Assembly (NCBI GenBank): GCA_017642855.1
Contig: JAEPOO010000001.1
Span: forward strand, 963,072 to 1,027,071
Direction: 5' to 3'
Source: Pseudomonadales bacterium
GTDB taxonomy: Bacteria; Pseudomonadota; Gammaproteobacteria; Pseudomonadales; Azotimanducaceae
Length of the DNA: 64,000 nucleotides
The position numbers were made by a program, and so were the translations under genes. The notes beneath the pieces were generated by a model. It had not been told where the DNA came from and ran no database searches. It worked only from the letters and a program-made list of their open reading frames with translations. Below are positions 8,842 through 17,224 of the stretch, piece after piece. Position 1 is the first letter of the stretch, and each line of letters opens with the position of its first letter.

Positions 8842-9984
8842 ATGAGTGATGTATACATAATGGGCGTCGACATGATTAAGTTCGGTCGTTTCCCCGAAAA
8901 AACTGTCCCACAACTTGGCGCAACCGCTGCGTTGATGGCGCTTGATGATGCGGGTCTGAAGATTCAGGACATGCAGGCCCTGTACTGCGGAAACCTGGGG
9001 CAGGCAAGCGCGATGGTCGGACAACGAATCCTTCAGGAAATCGGCCAGACCGGTATCGGTGTGGTGAACTGTTCTAACGCGTGTGCGACTGGGGCAACTG
9101 CGTTTCGTGAAGCCTGGATGTCGGTAAAAGCCGGCGTGAACGACGTGGTTCTGGCGGTTGGCGTTGAACAGATGGGTAAAGGCCTGCTTGGTGGCGCCGG
9201 CGGCGGTACGGGCATTCCTAAAGAAGGTTTGCTGGGTTCAGGCACGATGCCTGCGGTATTTGCGGAAGCTGGAATGGAGCACTCGCGTCAGTACGGTACA
9301 ACGTTCGAACAGTTTGCAAAGGTTTCAGTGAAGAATCATCACCATTCAACACTGAACCCGAAGGCGATGTATCAGATTGAAACACCGCTTGAAACCGTGA
9401 TGAATGCAGAAATGATTTCCTATCCAAACACGAAGTTGATGTGTTCCGTTAACGTAGATGGCGCAGCGGCTGCGGTTCTTGTTTCTGAAAAGAAAGCAAA
9501 AGAGCTCGGTATGGATCGAGCGGTACGCGTCAAGGCGTCTGTTCTGACCAGCGACCCGTACTCAGATCGTGATCTGGTTATGCCGAACGTCAACGACGTA
9601 ACACGCCGCGCAGCGTCGCAGGCCTACGAGATGGCTGGCTGTGGCCCGGAAGACATTGACCTAGTCGAGCTGCACGATTGTTTCGCGACCGCTGAAATTC
9701 TGCACTACGAAAACCTGGGTCTGTGTAAAGATGGTGAAGCGGGTCGGATGATTGACGAAGGTGAAACCGCACTTGGTGGCCGCGTTCCGGTTAACGTATC
9801 CGGTGGTCTGCTGTCCAAAGGTCATCCTCTCGGTGCAACAGGTATCGCTAACATTTACGAAGTGGCCACTCACCTGCGTGGTGAAGCCGACAAGCGTCAG
9901 GTGGAAGATGCGCGCCTTGGCATGACCCACGTCATTGGACTTGGTTCAGCGTGTGGTATCCACATTCTTGAGAAAGTCGCATAG
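8842..9984 (+). CDS. SCP-x type thiolase (acetyl-CoA acetyltransferase-like)
   Basis: 380-residue thiolase-fold protein of the sterol-carrier-protein-x/lipid-transfer subfamily without an SCP2 domain. The nucleophilic cysteine lies in NCSNACATGATAFREAW near residues 73-89. The histidine-containing loop is LHDCFATAEI, and the C-terminal catalytic histidine lies in GGLLSKGHPLGATG. The last motif (GSACGIHILEK) ends the fold. It would cleave or condense beta-ketoacyl-CoA esters together with the DUF35 protein just upstream. A strong AAAGGAG site precedes the ATG, and a strong terminator closes the transcript. Confidence 0.9.
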   Translation: MSDVYIMGVDMIKFGRFPEKTVPQLGATAALMALDDAGLKIQDMQALYCGNLGQASAMVGQRILQEIGQTGIGVVNCSNACATGATAFREAWMSVKAGVNDVVLAVGVEQMGKGLLGGAGGGTGIPKEGLLGSGTMPAVFAEAGMEHSRQYGTTFEQFAKVSVKNHHHSTLNPKAMYQIETPLETVMNAEMISYPNTKLMCSVNVDGAAAAVLVSEKKAKELGMDRAVRVKASVLTSDPYSDRDLVMPNVNDVTRRAASQAYEMAGCGPEDIDLVELHDCFATAEILHYENLGLCKDGEAGRMIDEGETALGGRVPVNVSGGLLSKGHPLGATGIANIYEVATHLRGEADKRQVEDARLGMTHVIGLGSACGIHILEKVA

Positions 9985-10001
9985 GTACTTCGGTACGCGG
10001 T

Positions 10002-10029
10002 AAAAGGCCGAGCTTAGCTCGGCCTTTTT
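10002..10029 (+). terminator. Intrinsic terminator after the thiolase gene
   Basis: Perfect 10-bp stem AGGCCGAGCT / AGCTCGGCCT with a one-base loop centre (so a short loop in practice), flanked by A-run and T-run, 18 bases after the thiolase stop. A small GTAC-TTCG-GTAC hairpin (9985-9996) stands between the stop and the terminator. Confidence 0.92.
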
Positions 10030-10048
10030 CATTTAACCGGGCCTCATG

Positions 10049-10095
10049 CCAACCGAAGCGGAGGAATCCTGAGGGCTCTGCGCTCCCTTCGTTGG
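10049..10095 (+). other. Bulged 13-bp leader hairpin before the phosphoesterase gene
   Basis: CCAAC-c-GAAG-c-GGAG (10049-10063) pairs with CTCC-CTTC-GTTGG (10083-10095), giving 13 base pairs with two single-base bulges and a 19-base loop. It has no T-run, so it is not a terminator. It lies 19 bases before the TTG start and could shape translation initiation or protect the mRNA. Its loop contains CTGAGGGCTCT, an 11-base match to the core of the dispersed repeat at 5 kb and 38 kb. Confidence 0.5.
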
Positions 10096-10114
10096 GTCGA
10101 GACGAGGACTTAAC

Positions 10115-10603
10115 TTGAAAATCGGCGTCGTTAGTGACACCCATAACAATCTGAAAAACTGCAACCGTATCGTTGAGATGTTCAACGAAGCGGCGGTCGA
10201 CCGTGTCGTGCATACCGGTGATATCACACAGGCCAAAACTCTGGAGATCTTCTCTAAGCTGACCATGCCGATGTGGGGTGTATACGGTAACAATGACCTT
10301 GGGGAAATGGATTCGCTGGTTAATGCGGCATCTCAGTTTTCTTTTGAGATCATTGAGCCGCCCATGACCCTGAGCTGGCTCGAGAAGAGTATTGTGGTGG
10401 TCCACGATCCATTGGAACTGTCGATGGTGAACCCTGATCATTACGATGTCATTCTGCATGGCCATACGCATCGTCAGACCATTGAATACGACGGTAATCA
10501 GCTAACGTTTAATCCTGGTGAGTGTGCTGGTCACATGTCAGGGTTTAATGCCATCGGTATCCTGGATTTGAGTGATCTCCAGGTAGAGATACTGAACTTT
10601 TAG
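10115..10603 (+). CDS. YfcE/MJ0936-type metallophosphoesterase
   Basis: 162-residue phosphodiesterase of the calcineurin-like superfamily. All metal-binding blocks are seen in order: GVVSDTHNN (residues 4-12), VVHTGDIT, VYGNND and ILHGHTH. Small proteins of this type (YfcE, MJ0936) hydrolyse phosphodiester model substrates in vitro with Mn; the natural substrate is unknown. The start is a TTG with GAGG seven bases before it. It follows a bulged leader hairpin, and the sulfatase gene begins 4 bases after its stop. Confidence 0.88.
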   Translation: MKIGVVSDTHNNLKNCNRIVEMFNEAAVDRVVHTGDITQAKTLEIFSKLTMPMWGVYGNNDLGEMDSLVNAASQFSFEIIEPPMTLSWLEKSIVVVHDPLELSMVNPDHYDVILHGHTHRQTIEYDGNQLTFNPGECAGHMSGFNAIGILDLSDLQVEILNF

Positions 10604-10606
10604 GTC

Positions 10607-12007
10607 ATGGACGTGCGTCATGTAGTCTTCCTTCTGCTGACGCTCGTAACGCCTTCCTTGTCGGCAAAGCCGAACATTCTGGTGATCTATGTGGATGACC
10701 TGGGTTACGGCGATACCTCGGTCTATGGGCACCCAGTCGTAGCGACGCCAAACATCGATCGGTTGGCAGAGGAGGGTGTTCGGTTCACCCAGTTTTATGC
10801 GCCCTCTGCACTGTGTTCGCCATCGAGAGCCGGGCTTCTCACAGGCAGAACCCCTTATCGAACAGGCATTCAATCCTGGATTCCCGATAACAGTGATGTT
10901 TCTCTGAACCGAGATGAATACACCATTGCCCAACTGGCGAAGGACAACGGTTATCGCACAGCGGTGATTGGCAAATGGCATCTGAACGGCGGTCTGCATA
11001 TGGAGGATGCCCCGCAACCCAAAGACTTTGGTTTCGATTATCAATACGGTTTGGCGGCGTGGGTAAAGAATGAAAAAGCCGAAGCGGCCGGGCGTGGTCC
11101 TCTTTACCCGGACAATATGTATCGCAATAACGAGCCTGTCGGTGAAACCAATGCCTATTCTGCAGAGTTAGTGAGTAGTGAAGCCATCAATTGGTTGGAA
11201 GCAGGCAAGGAGCCATTCTTCCTGTTTCTCACCTACAGCGAGGTTCACACGCCTGTCGCTTCGCCGCCAGCTTTCCTGAATCAATATGACGAACACCTGA
11301 CGGAAGAGTCGCGACAGTATCCTCTTCGCTACTACATGAACTGGGCTGATCGGCCGTATCGGGGTAAAGGCGAGTACTACGCGAATATCAGTTACCTGGA
11401 TGCGCAAATGGGGCGGGTGATTGAGCATTTAAGAGCAAAGAAACAGCTCGATAAGACCATTGTGATCTTCAGCAGTGATAACGGGCCGATTACAGCCAAC
11501 GCAGAGACGCCCTGGGAGCTCGGAATGGCAGGTGAAACCGATGGTCTCAGAGGCAAAAAGCGATATCTCTTCGAAGGGGGGATCCGTGTGCCAGGCATTG
11601 TTCGGTGGCCCGAGATGGTACCAGCTGGTGAGGTCGTCGATGAAGTTGCGACTGCGTTGGATGTATTGCCGACCCTTGCGGAGCTGCTGGAGCATGACCT
11701 GTCGCATCTCACGCTCGACGGTGACTCCATCGTGAGTCTGATCGACAGTGATGCCGCGACGAACATCGTTCGGACAAAACCATTTTACTGGTCTATTCCG
11801 ACGCCCGATGGAATGGAATACGCCTACCGGGAAGGCAGCTGGAAGATGATGCTGGATCCGTCAGCGGTGCCGGTGTATCTGTTTAATCTCGCCGAAGATC
11901 GATACGAGGTTAACAACCAGCTTGAGCGTGAGCCGGAGCGAGTCAAAAGTATGCTGGCTCGATTCTTAAGCTATCGCTCTGAAGTGGAGCCAAGCTCTAC
12001 CGACTGA
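10607..12007 (+). CDS. Secreted type I sulfatase
   Basis: 466-residue sulfatase with an N-terminal signal peptide (about residues 1-20, cleavage near SLSA|K). The calcium-binding aspartates lie in VIYVDDLGYGD (D30, D31). The formylglycine motif C-S-P-S-R (C70-R74, followed by AGLLTGR) shows a cysteine-type enzyme that needs a formylglycine-generating enzyme or an anaerobic maturase. GKWHLNGG and SSDNGP supply further active-site residues. It probably works in the periplasm or outside on sulfated sugars or small sulfate esters; substrate unknown. It converges with and overlaps the SGNH hydrolase gene by 11 bases. Confidence 0.92.
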   Translation: MDVRHVVFLLLTLVTPSLSAKPNILVIYVDDLGYGDTSVYGHPVVATPNIDRLAEEGVRFTQFYAPSALCSPSRAGLLTGRTPYRTGIQSWIPDNSDVSLNRDEYTIAQLAKDNGYRTAVIGKWHLNGGLHMEDAPQPKDFGFDYQYGLAAWVKNEKAEAAGRGPLYPDNMYRNNEPVGETNAYSAELVSSEAINWLEAGKEPFFLFLTYSEVHTPVASPPAFLNQYDEHLTEESRQYPLRYYMNWADRPYRGKGEYYANISYLDAQMGRVIEHLRAKKQLDKTIVIFSSDNGPITANAETPWELGMAGETDGLRGKKRYLFEGGIRVPGIVRWPEMVPAGEVVDEVATALDVLPTLAELLEHDLSHLTLDGDSIVSLIDSDAATNIVRTKPFYWSIPTPDGMEYAYREGSWKMMLDPSAVPVYLFNLAEDRYEVNNQLEREPERVKSMLARFLSYRSEVEPSSTD

Positions 12008-12689
12008 ATTCATATTTGGCTTCCCGTTCCAATAGGAAGGGAGCGACCGTATCACGCCAGATGTCGTAACCTTGTTGATTCATGTGAAGGCCGTCAGAGA
12101 TCAGTAGAGATTCGTTCGCTGAGCCATCTGGATTAAGCATGGGCGTCGCTACATCGATGTAGCTGATGCGTTGGTCGCTCGCTGCGATGTCCTGCAGTTC
12201 CTTGTTTACCGCCTGCATGGTTGGCCACATGCTTTCGCGCAATACACTGGGTTTCACCGACAGCAGATAAATTCTTATCTGTTTGTTGTGCTCATGAATT
12301 CGAGCGATGGTTTTCTGGTATGCATCGACAATGGTGGGGACGGGCACGCCTTGTGCGACATCATTGTCACCTTCATAAATGACTACCGCTCTGGGGTCAT
12401 GGCTTAGGACCAGCAAATCCAGATAGGCTAGAACATCATTCATATTGCTGCCGCCGAATCCCTTGGAAACAACCGACAAGGGTTTGAGGTCCTCGTGTAT
12501 TCGATGATCCCAGAAACGCATGCTGGAGCTGCCGGTCATCACAATGCCACCCTTCGGTTTAGGATTAATTTCATCTTCCAGTTTGAAGCCGATCATGGCG
12601 TAGTCCCATCGATCTGTGGGTGGGTATTCCTCTGCACTTAATGCGAAGGAGAAAACGAGCAGGGGTAGGAGAGTGAGTTGTCGAATCAT
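11997..12689 (-). CDS. Secreted SGNH/GDSL-type hydrolase
   Basis: 230-residue protein with a signal peptide of about 19 residues ending SLSA|EE-like (FALSA). The four SGNH blocks are visible: block I TGSSSMRFW with the nucleophile around S54, block II GFGGSNM (about G80), block III YEGDND (N109) and block V SDGLHMNQQGY with D199 and H202. This is the esterase/lipase SGNH fold, and the domain resembles secreted esterases acting on acyl or acetyl esters of carbohydrates. Its start overlaps the stop of the upstream transporter gene by 4 bases, so the two share a transcript. Confidence 0.87.
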   Translation of the reverse strand: MIRQLTLLPLLVFSFALSAEEYPPTDRWDYAMIGFKLEDEINPKPKGGIVMTGSSSMRFWDHRIHEDLKPLSVVSKGFGGSNMNDVLAYLDLLVLSHDPRAVVIYEGDNDVAQGVPVPTIVDAYQKTIARIHEHNKQIRIYLLSVKPSVLRESMWPTMQAVNKELQDIAASDQRISYIDVATPMLNPDGSANESLLISDGLHMNQQGYDIWRDTVAPFLLEREAKYEFSR

Positions 12690-13396
12690 GTGTTGGGTTC
12701 CGGATCTTCCTGGCCGCGCCTAACAAACCAGATCACAAAATAGACAAAGGGTGTATCAACTAAAGCAATAACAACTTTCAGGCAATAAGCGGCGATGATG
12801 AGTTGGATCAGCTGAGTTCCTGGAACAATGCCGTAAAAGGCGATCCCGTAGAAAATCGCTGTGTCCAACCACTGGCTTGCGATCGTTGAGCCATTATTTC
12901 GTAGCCACAATTTTCCTTCACCGGTTCGCTGCCGGATGTGATGGAAAGCCCATACATCAAAGGTCTGGCTCACCATGTAGCTGAGTAACGAGGCAATTGT
13001 GACTCTGCCTGCGAAATTCATGACGGTCTCGAAGGCTACCTGGTTGCCGTAAAGTGCACTGGGATCCCAGTGGATCGTAAACTGGGTAGCGATCGACACG
13101 ATGGGGTAACACAGTGCAGTCCCAACGACGGCAGCATGCGCGAATTTTCGACCGTAGAGTTCCGACATGACGTCAGTCAGCAGGAAAGTACTGGAGTAAA
13201 TCAGGATTGAGCCAGATACGGATATCACACCGATGACCGGCAGGCTGAAATCTCCAAGTTTCTCGGCAATGAATATGCTCGTGACAACCGAACCCGCCAA
13301 CAGGGGTGGGAGAATGTAGGGTCCCAGGTAACGAGCTGAACAGGCAATGGCTGCGGCCGTTGCAACTGTCGTCAGCAGGGCGGCGAGTTCGTACAA
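12686..13396 (-). CDS. yhhQ: Queuosine precursor transporter (YhhQ/VUT family)
   Basis: 236-residue inner-membrane protein with about six membrane segments, of the vitamin-uptake-like VUT family. The family signature appears as FLLTDVMSELYGRKFA near residues 75-90. E. coli YhhQ imports queuosine precursors (preQ0/preQ1). The start is TTG (TTG TAC GAA), with a GGAT-containing purine stretch upstream; no in-frame ATG is available. It is divergent from ppnN with about 60 bases between, and the minus-strand TATACT there could serve as its -10 box. No preQ1 riboswitch is apparent. Confidence 0.85.
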   Translation of the reverse strand: MYELAALLTTVATAAAIACSARYLGPYILPPLLAGSVVTSIFIAEKLGDFSLPVIGVISVSGSILIYSSTFLLTDVMSELYGRKFAHAAVVGTALCYPIVSIATQFTIHWDPSALYGNQVAFETVMNFAGRVTIASLLSYMVSQTFDVWAFHHIRQRTGEGKLWLRNNGSTIASQWLDTAIFYGIAFYGIVPGTQLIQLIIAAYCLKVVIALVDTPFVYFVIWFVRRGQEDPEPNT

Positions 13397-13457
13397 CTTC
13401 TATCCAAAATGAAAAGAGTATACATGCCGTGCGTGAGTGATGGGTTAAACTTCCCCA

Positions 13458-14834
13458 ATGCCAAGTAGTAAACAGAAACAAAGTAAATCCAATCTGCGCC
13501 CCATCAGTACGCTGAACCTGCTTTCCAATCGTGAAATCCAGGGGCTCATGTCCTCCAAAGAAGAAGTCCGCCAGCTGTTCCGAGAGTGTGCGCTGGCAAT
13601 TCTGAATACAGGTAACGATGAAGACGACGTGAAGAAATTACTTCGCGCCTATTCGGACTTCGAAATCGAAGTGGTTCCTGAAGCCCGTGGTCCCAAGATT
13701 GCGGTAAAAAACGCACCGGGGACGGCGTTCGTCGACGGCAATATGATCCGTGGAATTCAGGATCACCTGTTCTCGGTACTCCGGGACATCGTCTATGTGA
13801 ATCACATCCTGTCGCGTGATGGTTTGTATGATCTCGACACCAGCGAAGGCATCACGGAAGTGGTCTTCGACATTCTTCGTAACGCCAACATCGTGCAGCC
13901 GAACCTCAGACCGGATCTTGTGGTTTGCTGGGGTGGTCACTCCATTGATCGAATTGAATATGACTACACCAAGGAGGTCGGATACCAGCTCGGTCTCCGC
14001 GGACTTAACATCGCAACCGGCTGCGGTCCTGGTGCCATGAAAGGTCCAATGAAAGGTGCTGCTATTGGCCATGCAAAACAACAGGTGGAGAAACGTAGAT
14101 ATATTGGTATTTCTGAACCAGGAATCATCGCTGCTGAAGCGCCGAATCCCATCGTGAACGAGTTGGTCATCATGCCGGACATCGAAAAGCGCCTTGAAGC
14201 TTTTGTTCGCGTGGCACATTGCATCATTGTATTCCCGGGAGGCGCGGGCACGGCAGAGGAGGTGTTGTATCTCCTCAGCGTGCTGATGCACGAGGCGAAT
14301 CAAGGCCTACCTTACAGCCTGATTCTTACCGGACCGGAAGAGAAGAAAGACTACTTTGAGTCCCTCGATAAATTCATCAAGGCAACGCTGGGTGATGAGG
14401 CGGTGCAACACTACCAGATCATCAATGGTGATCCAGAGAAAGTGGCGAAAACTGCGAGAAAGGGTGTTGAACGGGTGCGTAAACATCGTCTTAAGACCCA
14501 GGATGCCTATGGGTTTAACTGGGATTTGACCGTCGCGCATGAGTTGCAGCGGCCTTTCGAACCCACCCACGAAAACATGGCGTCGTTGAAGCTCACACGA
14601 GATCAGAGTTCTGCGGAGTTAGCCTCGGCATTGCGATGTGCTTTTTCGGGAATTGTGGCGGGCAACGTTAAAGCATTCGGTATTGAGCAGATTGAGGCTC
14701 ACGGTCCTTATAAACTGAATGGGGATGCGCAAATCATGGCTGAACTTGAAACCTTGTTGGGTGAGTTCATTGCACAGAAGCGGATGAAAATTAACGTCGA
14801 GAATTATGAACCCTGTTGGAGGTTGGCATCCTGA
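13458..14834 (+). CDS. ppnN: Nucleotide 5'-monophosphate nucleosidase PpnN (LOG family)
   Basis: 458-residue homologue of E. coli PpnN (YgdH), which splits purine and pyrimidine 5'-nucleotides into base and ribose 5-phosphate and is activated by (p)ppGpp. The N-terminal domain (LFRECALAILNTGN ... AFVDGNMIRGIQDHLFSVLRDI) and the central LOG domain with GGHSI, GCGPGAMKGPMKGA and the nucleotide motif PGGAGTAEEVLYLL are all recognisable. The C-terminal domain is complete. It supplies free bases to the purine-degrading genes downstream. Its stop codon overlaps the start of the NUP gene by one base (TGATG), placing nucleotide cleavage and NUP in one operon. Confidence 0.93.
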   Translation: MPSSKQKQSKSNLRPISTLNLLSNREIQGLMSSKEEVRQLFRECALAILNTGNDEDDVKKLLRAYSDFEIEVVPEARGPKIAVKNAPGTAFVDGNMIRGIQDHLFSVLRDIVYVNHILSRDGLYDLDTSEGITEVVFDILRNANIVQPNLRPDLVVCWGGHSIDRIEYDYTKEVGYQLGLRGLNIATGCGPGAMKGPMKGAAIGHAKQQVEKRRYIGISEPGIIAAEAPNPIVNELVIMPDIEKRLEAFVRVAHCIIVFPGGAGTAEEVLYLLSVLMHEANQGLPYSLILTGPEEKKDYFESLDKFIKATLGDEAVQHYQIINGDPEKVAKTARKGVERVRKHRLKTQDAYGFNWDLTVAHELQRPFEPTHENMASLKLTRDQSSAELASALRCAFSGIVAGNVKAFGIEQIEAHGPYKLNGDAQIMAELETLLGEFIAQKRMKINVENYEPCWRLAS

Positions 14835-15874
14835 TGTTCCGAGTTTTGTTTGTCTTGATGTTGGCGATGGGTATGGCGTCGGTATCTGCTGAGCCTATCC
14901 CCGTGAAAGTGGTAGTTGTGTCCATGTTCGAACACGGTGAAATCACGGGAGATCGACCCGGTGAGTTCCAGTTCTGGGCGGAAAGAATGCCGCTTGATAA
15001 ATCGCTGCCTTTCCCCGCAGGAGAATATGATCTCAGGATGAACGATGACGGCGTGCTGGGGATGTGTACCGGCGGCGGGATTCCAAATGCAACCGCCTCG
15101 ATTATGGCGTTGGGTATGGATGGCCGATTCGATTTATCGAATGCCTATTGGGTCATCGCGGGCATCGCCGGCGGTGATCCGGAAGATTTGTCACTTGGTT
15201 CCGCCGCCTGGGCGAAATGGGTCATTGATGGTGATCTGTTATTCGAGATTGACGCGCGGGAGATTCCTGAAGGCTGGCCCTACGGAATTGTGCCCCTCGG
15301 CGGGCATAAGCCGGCTAAAACAGAAGCCGATCTCTCAACAGGATGGACTGTCGATACCATCAAGTTTCAACTGAATGAGCCTTTGGTGGAATGGGCGTAT
15401 CAACAGTCGAAAGAGGTAAAAGTACCGGTGATTGATGAAGTGGCAGCCTTTCGGAAGCAGTTCAGCGATCAGCCGAATGCGATGAAAGAACCATTTGTCA
15501 CGATAGGGGATACGCTGTCAGCGAGTACCTATTGGCATGGGCATTATCTCAACGAATGGGCGAACGATTGGGTTCGGCTCTATTCCGGGCAATCCGGAAA
15601 CTTTATGACCTCCAATATGGAAGACAGCGGCACACTGACGGCGCTGCACCGACTCGACAGAATTGGCAGGGTAGATGCTGATCGGGTTCTGGTTTTGCGT
15701 ACCGCCAGCAACTTTACGGTGCCACCACCCGGCAGGTCGGCGGCCTGGAGTGCCACGGCAGAATACCCGGACCGTGGGTTAGCTGCGTTAGAAGCGGCTT
15801 ATCAAGTGGGCAGTGTTGTTGTAAATGCGCTGGTGAAAAACTGGGAACGTTACGAGAACGAACTGCCTCGTTAG
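14834..15874 (+). CDS. NUP-family (purine nucleoside permease-like) exported protein 1
   Basis: 346-residue protein with a signal peptide MFRVLFVLMLAMGMASVSA|EP and no later membrane segments. It belongs to the family named after Candida NUP, purine nucleoside permease. The sequence instead reads like a soluble nucleoside-phosphorylase fold: a glycine turn MCTGGGIPNAT (77-87), a buried strand VIAGIAGGDPEDLSLGSAA (107-125) and MTSNMEDSG (258-266), reminiscent of the glycine-rich and Met-Glu substrate motifs of PNP/UDP phosphorylases. I infer a periplasmic nucleoside-binding or nucleoside-cleaving role. The ATG at 14834 overlaps the ppnN stop. It converges with the 8-oxoguanine deaminase gene, overlapping it by 4 bases. 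A paralogue lies at 38.1 kb. Confidence 0.8.
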   Translation: MFRVLFVLMLAMGMASVSAEPIPVKVVVVSMFEHGEITGDRPGEFQFWAERMPLDKSLPFPAGEYDLRMNDDGVLGMCTGGGIPNATASIMALGMDGRFDLSNAYWVIAGIAGGDPEDLSLGSAAWAKWVIDGDLLFEIDAREIPEGWPYGIVPLGGHKPAKTEADLSTGWTVDTIKFQLNEPLVEWAYQQSKEVKVPVIDEVAAFRKQFSDQPNAMKEPFVTIGDTLSASTYWHGHYLNEWANDWVRLYSGQSGNFMTSNMEDSGTLTALHRLDRIGRVDADRVLVLRTASNFTVPPPGRSAAWSATAEYPDRGLAALEAAYQVGSVVVNALVKNWERYENELPR

Positions 15875-17211
15875 ACGTTCCAGAGTTTGTGCGCTGCTGA
15901 AATGTGATCTGCTCTGACACGCTCCAGGTCAACGTCAACTAAGGCGCTGTTGCGTACGCGCCACTGTCCATTAACCATCACGGCACTAGCCTGATGTGCG
16001 CCGCAGAGCACAAGTCCTGCGATTGGATCGCCCGCACCAGAGAAGCGGAGATCGTTCAGATCAAACAGAGCAACATCAGCCAGCTTACCGGCGGCTAATT
16101 CTCCAATCCCTGATCTCTTGAAGAGTTGAGCGCCACCCTGAGTCGCGACTCGAAGGGCATCGTGATGGCTGAATGCCGAAGCGCCATGAGCCAAACGCTG
16201 CAGCAGGAACGCCTGTCTGAGTTCCTGCATCATGTTGGAACAATCGTTGGATGCGCTGCCATCAACACCCAGGCCGATTGGTGATCCAGCTGCACCCAGC
16301 GCAGGTACGGGACAGCTTCCGGAAGCAAGAATCATGTTGGAAGACGGGCAGTGGGAAACGGCCACGCCTGCTTTACCCAGTCGTTGAATCTCATCGTCAT
16401 TAAAATGAATGCCATGAGCAAGCCAGACATCGTCAGCAAGCCAGCCCACATCTTCCAGGTAGTCCACGGGCCGCATGCCAAACATTTCCATGCAGAACTC
16501 ATTTTCATCCAGCGTTTCCGCTAAATGTGTGTGCAGCTGGACGCCATGTTTTCTTGCCAGTTCAGCACTGTCTTTCATGAGCTCCGTGGTCACGGAAAAG
16601 GGAGAGCAGGGTGCAAGTGCGATCTGCAGCATCGCGTCCTCTGAATCGTCATGGTAAGCGCTGATGAGGCGCTCGCTGTCCCTTAGGATTTCATCCGGTG
16701 ACTGCACGACTTTGTCTGGAGGCAGTCCGCCGCTGCTTTTTCCAAGGCTCATAGAACCCCGTGTCAGGATGGCGCGAATACCCAGTTGCTTGGCGACGTC
16801 AGCCTGAACATCGATCGCTTGCCCGGTAGATTCGGAAAACACATAGTGATGGTCCGTGGTGGTGGTGCAGCCGGATAGCAGTAGCTCGCTAAGAGCCGTT
16901 GTCGTGGATGCGCGAATGGCATCCTCATCTAAATTCGCCCAAATGGGGTAAAGGCTAACCAGCCACTCGAACAACTCTTTATCCAGAGCATCGGGAAACG
17001 CCCGGGTCAGCGTTTGATAAAAGTGGTGGTGACAGTTGATCAGGCCGGGTAACAGAACCTGGTCCGTCGCATCGAAAATTTCGTCAACGTCGGTTTTGGG
17101 GTCCTCGGAGACCAACTCGATGATTCTGTTGTCCTCGACGACAATGCCGCGAGGGGCAGTTTGATCGTTGCCTGTCCACACTGCAGTGGGATCTTTAATC
17201 CAGGTTTTCAA
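15871..17211 (-). CDS. 8-oxoguanine deaminase-like amidohydrolase
   Basis: 446-residue cytoplasmic amidohydrolase. Metal and catalytic residues are seen as NCHHHFYQTLTRA (after LPGLI), HTHLAET, AHGIHFND and GLGVDGSASND. This is the pattern of the 8-oxoguanine deaminase / hydroxydechloroatrazine hydrolase group, and in Pseudomonas an 8-oxoguanine deaminase also lies among purine-salvage genes. It would convert 8-oxoguanine to urate, feeding the downstream ring-opening genes without xanthine dehydrogenase. It follows the RutR-like regulator gene by 13 bases on the same strand, so regulator and enzyme are probably co-transcribed. Confidence 0.83.
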   Translation of the reverse strand: MKTWIKDPTAVWTGNDQTAPRGIVVEDNRIIELVSEDPKTDVDEIFDATDQVLLPGLINCHHHFYQTLTRAFPDALDKELFEWLVSLYPIWANLDEDAIRASTTTALSELLLSGCTTTTDHHYVFSESTGQAIDVQADVAKQLGIRAILTRGSMSLGKSSGGLPPDKVVQSPDEILRDSERLISAYHDDSEDAMLQIALAPCSPFSVTTELMKDSAELARKHGVQLHTHLAETLDENEFCMEMFGMRPVDYLEDVGWLADDVWLAHGIHFNDDEIQRLGKAGVAVSHCPSSNMILASGSCPVPALGAAGSPIGLGVDGSASNDCSNMMQELRQAFLLQRLAHGASAFSHHDALRVATQGGAQLFKRSGIGELAAGKLADVALFDLNDLRFSGAGDPIAGLVLCGAHQASAVMVNGQWRVRNSALVDVDLERVRADHISAAHKLWNV

Positions 17212-17224
17212 TGGCGTCGGTTCC

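Noticed and set aside
9985..9996. GTAC-TTCG-GTAC hairpin as a terminator
   Set aside because: Only four base pairs and no T-run; the strong terminator follows immediately at 10002-10029.
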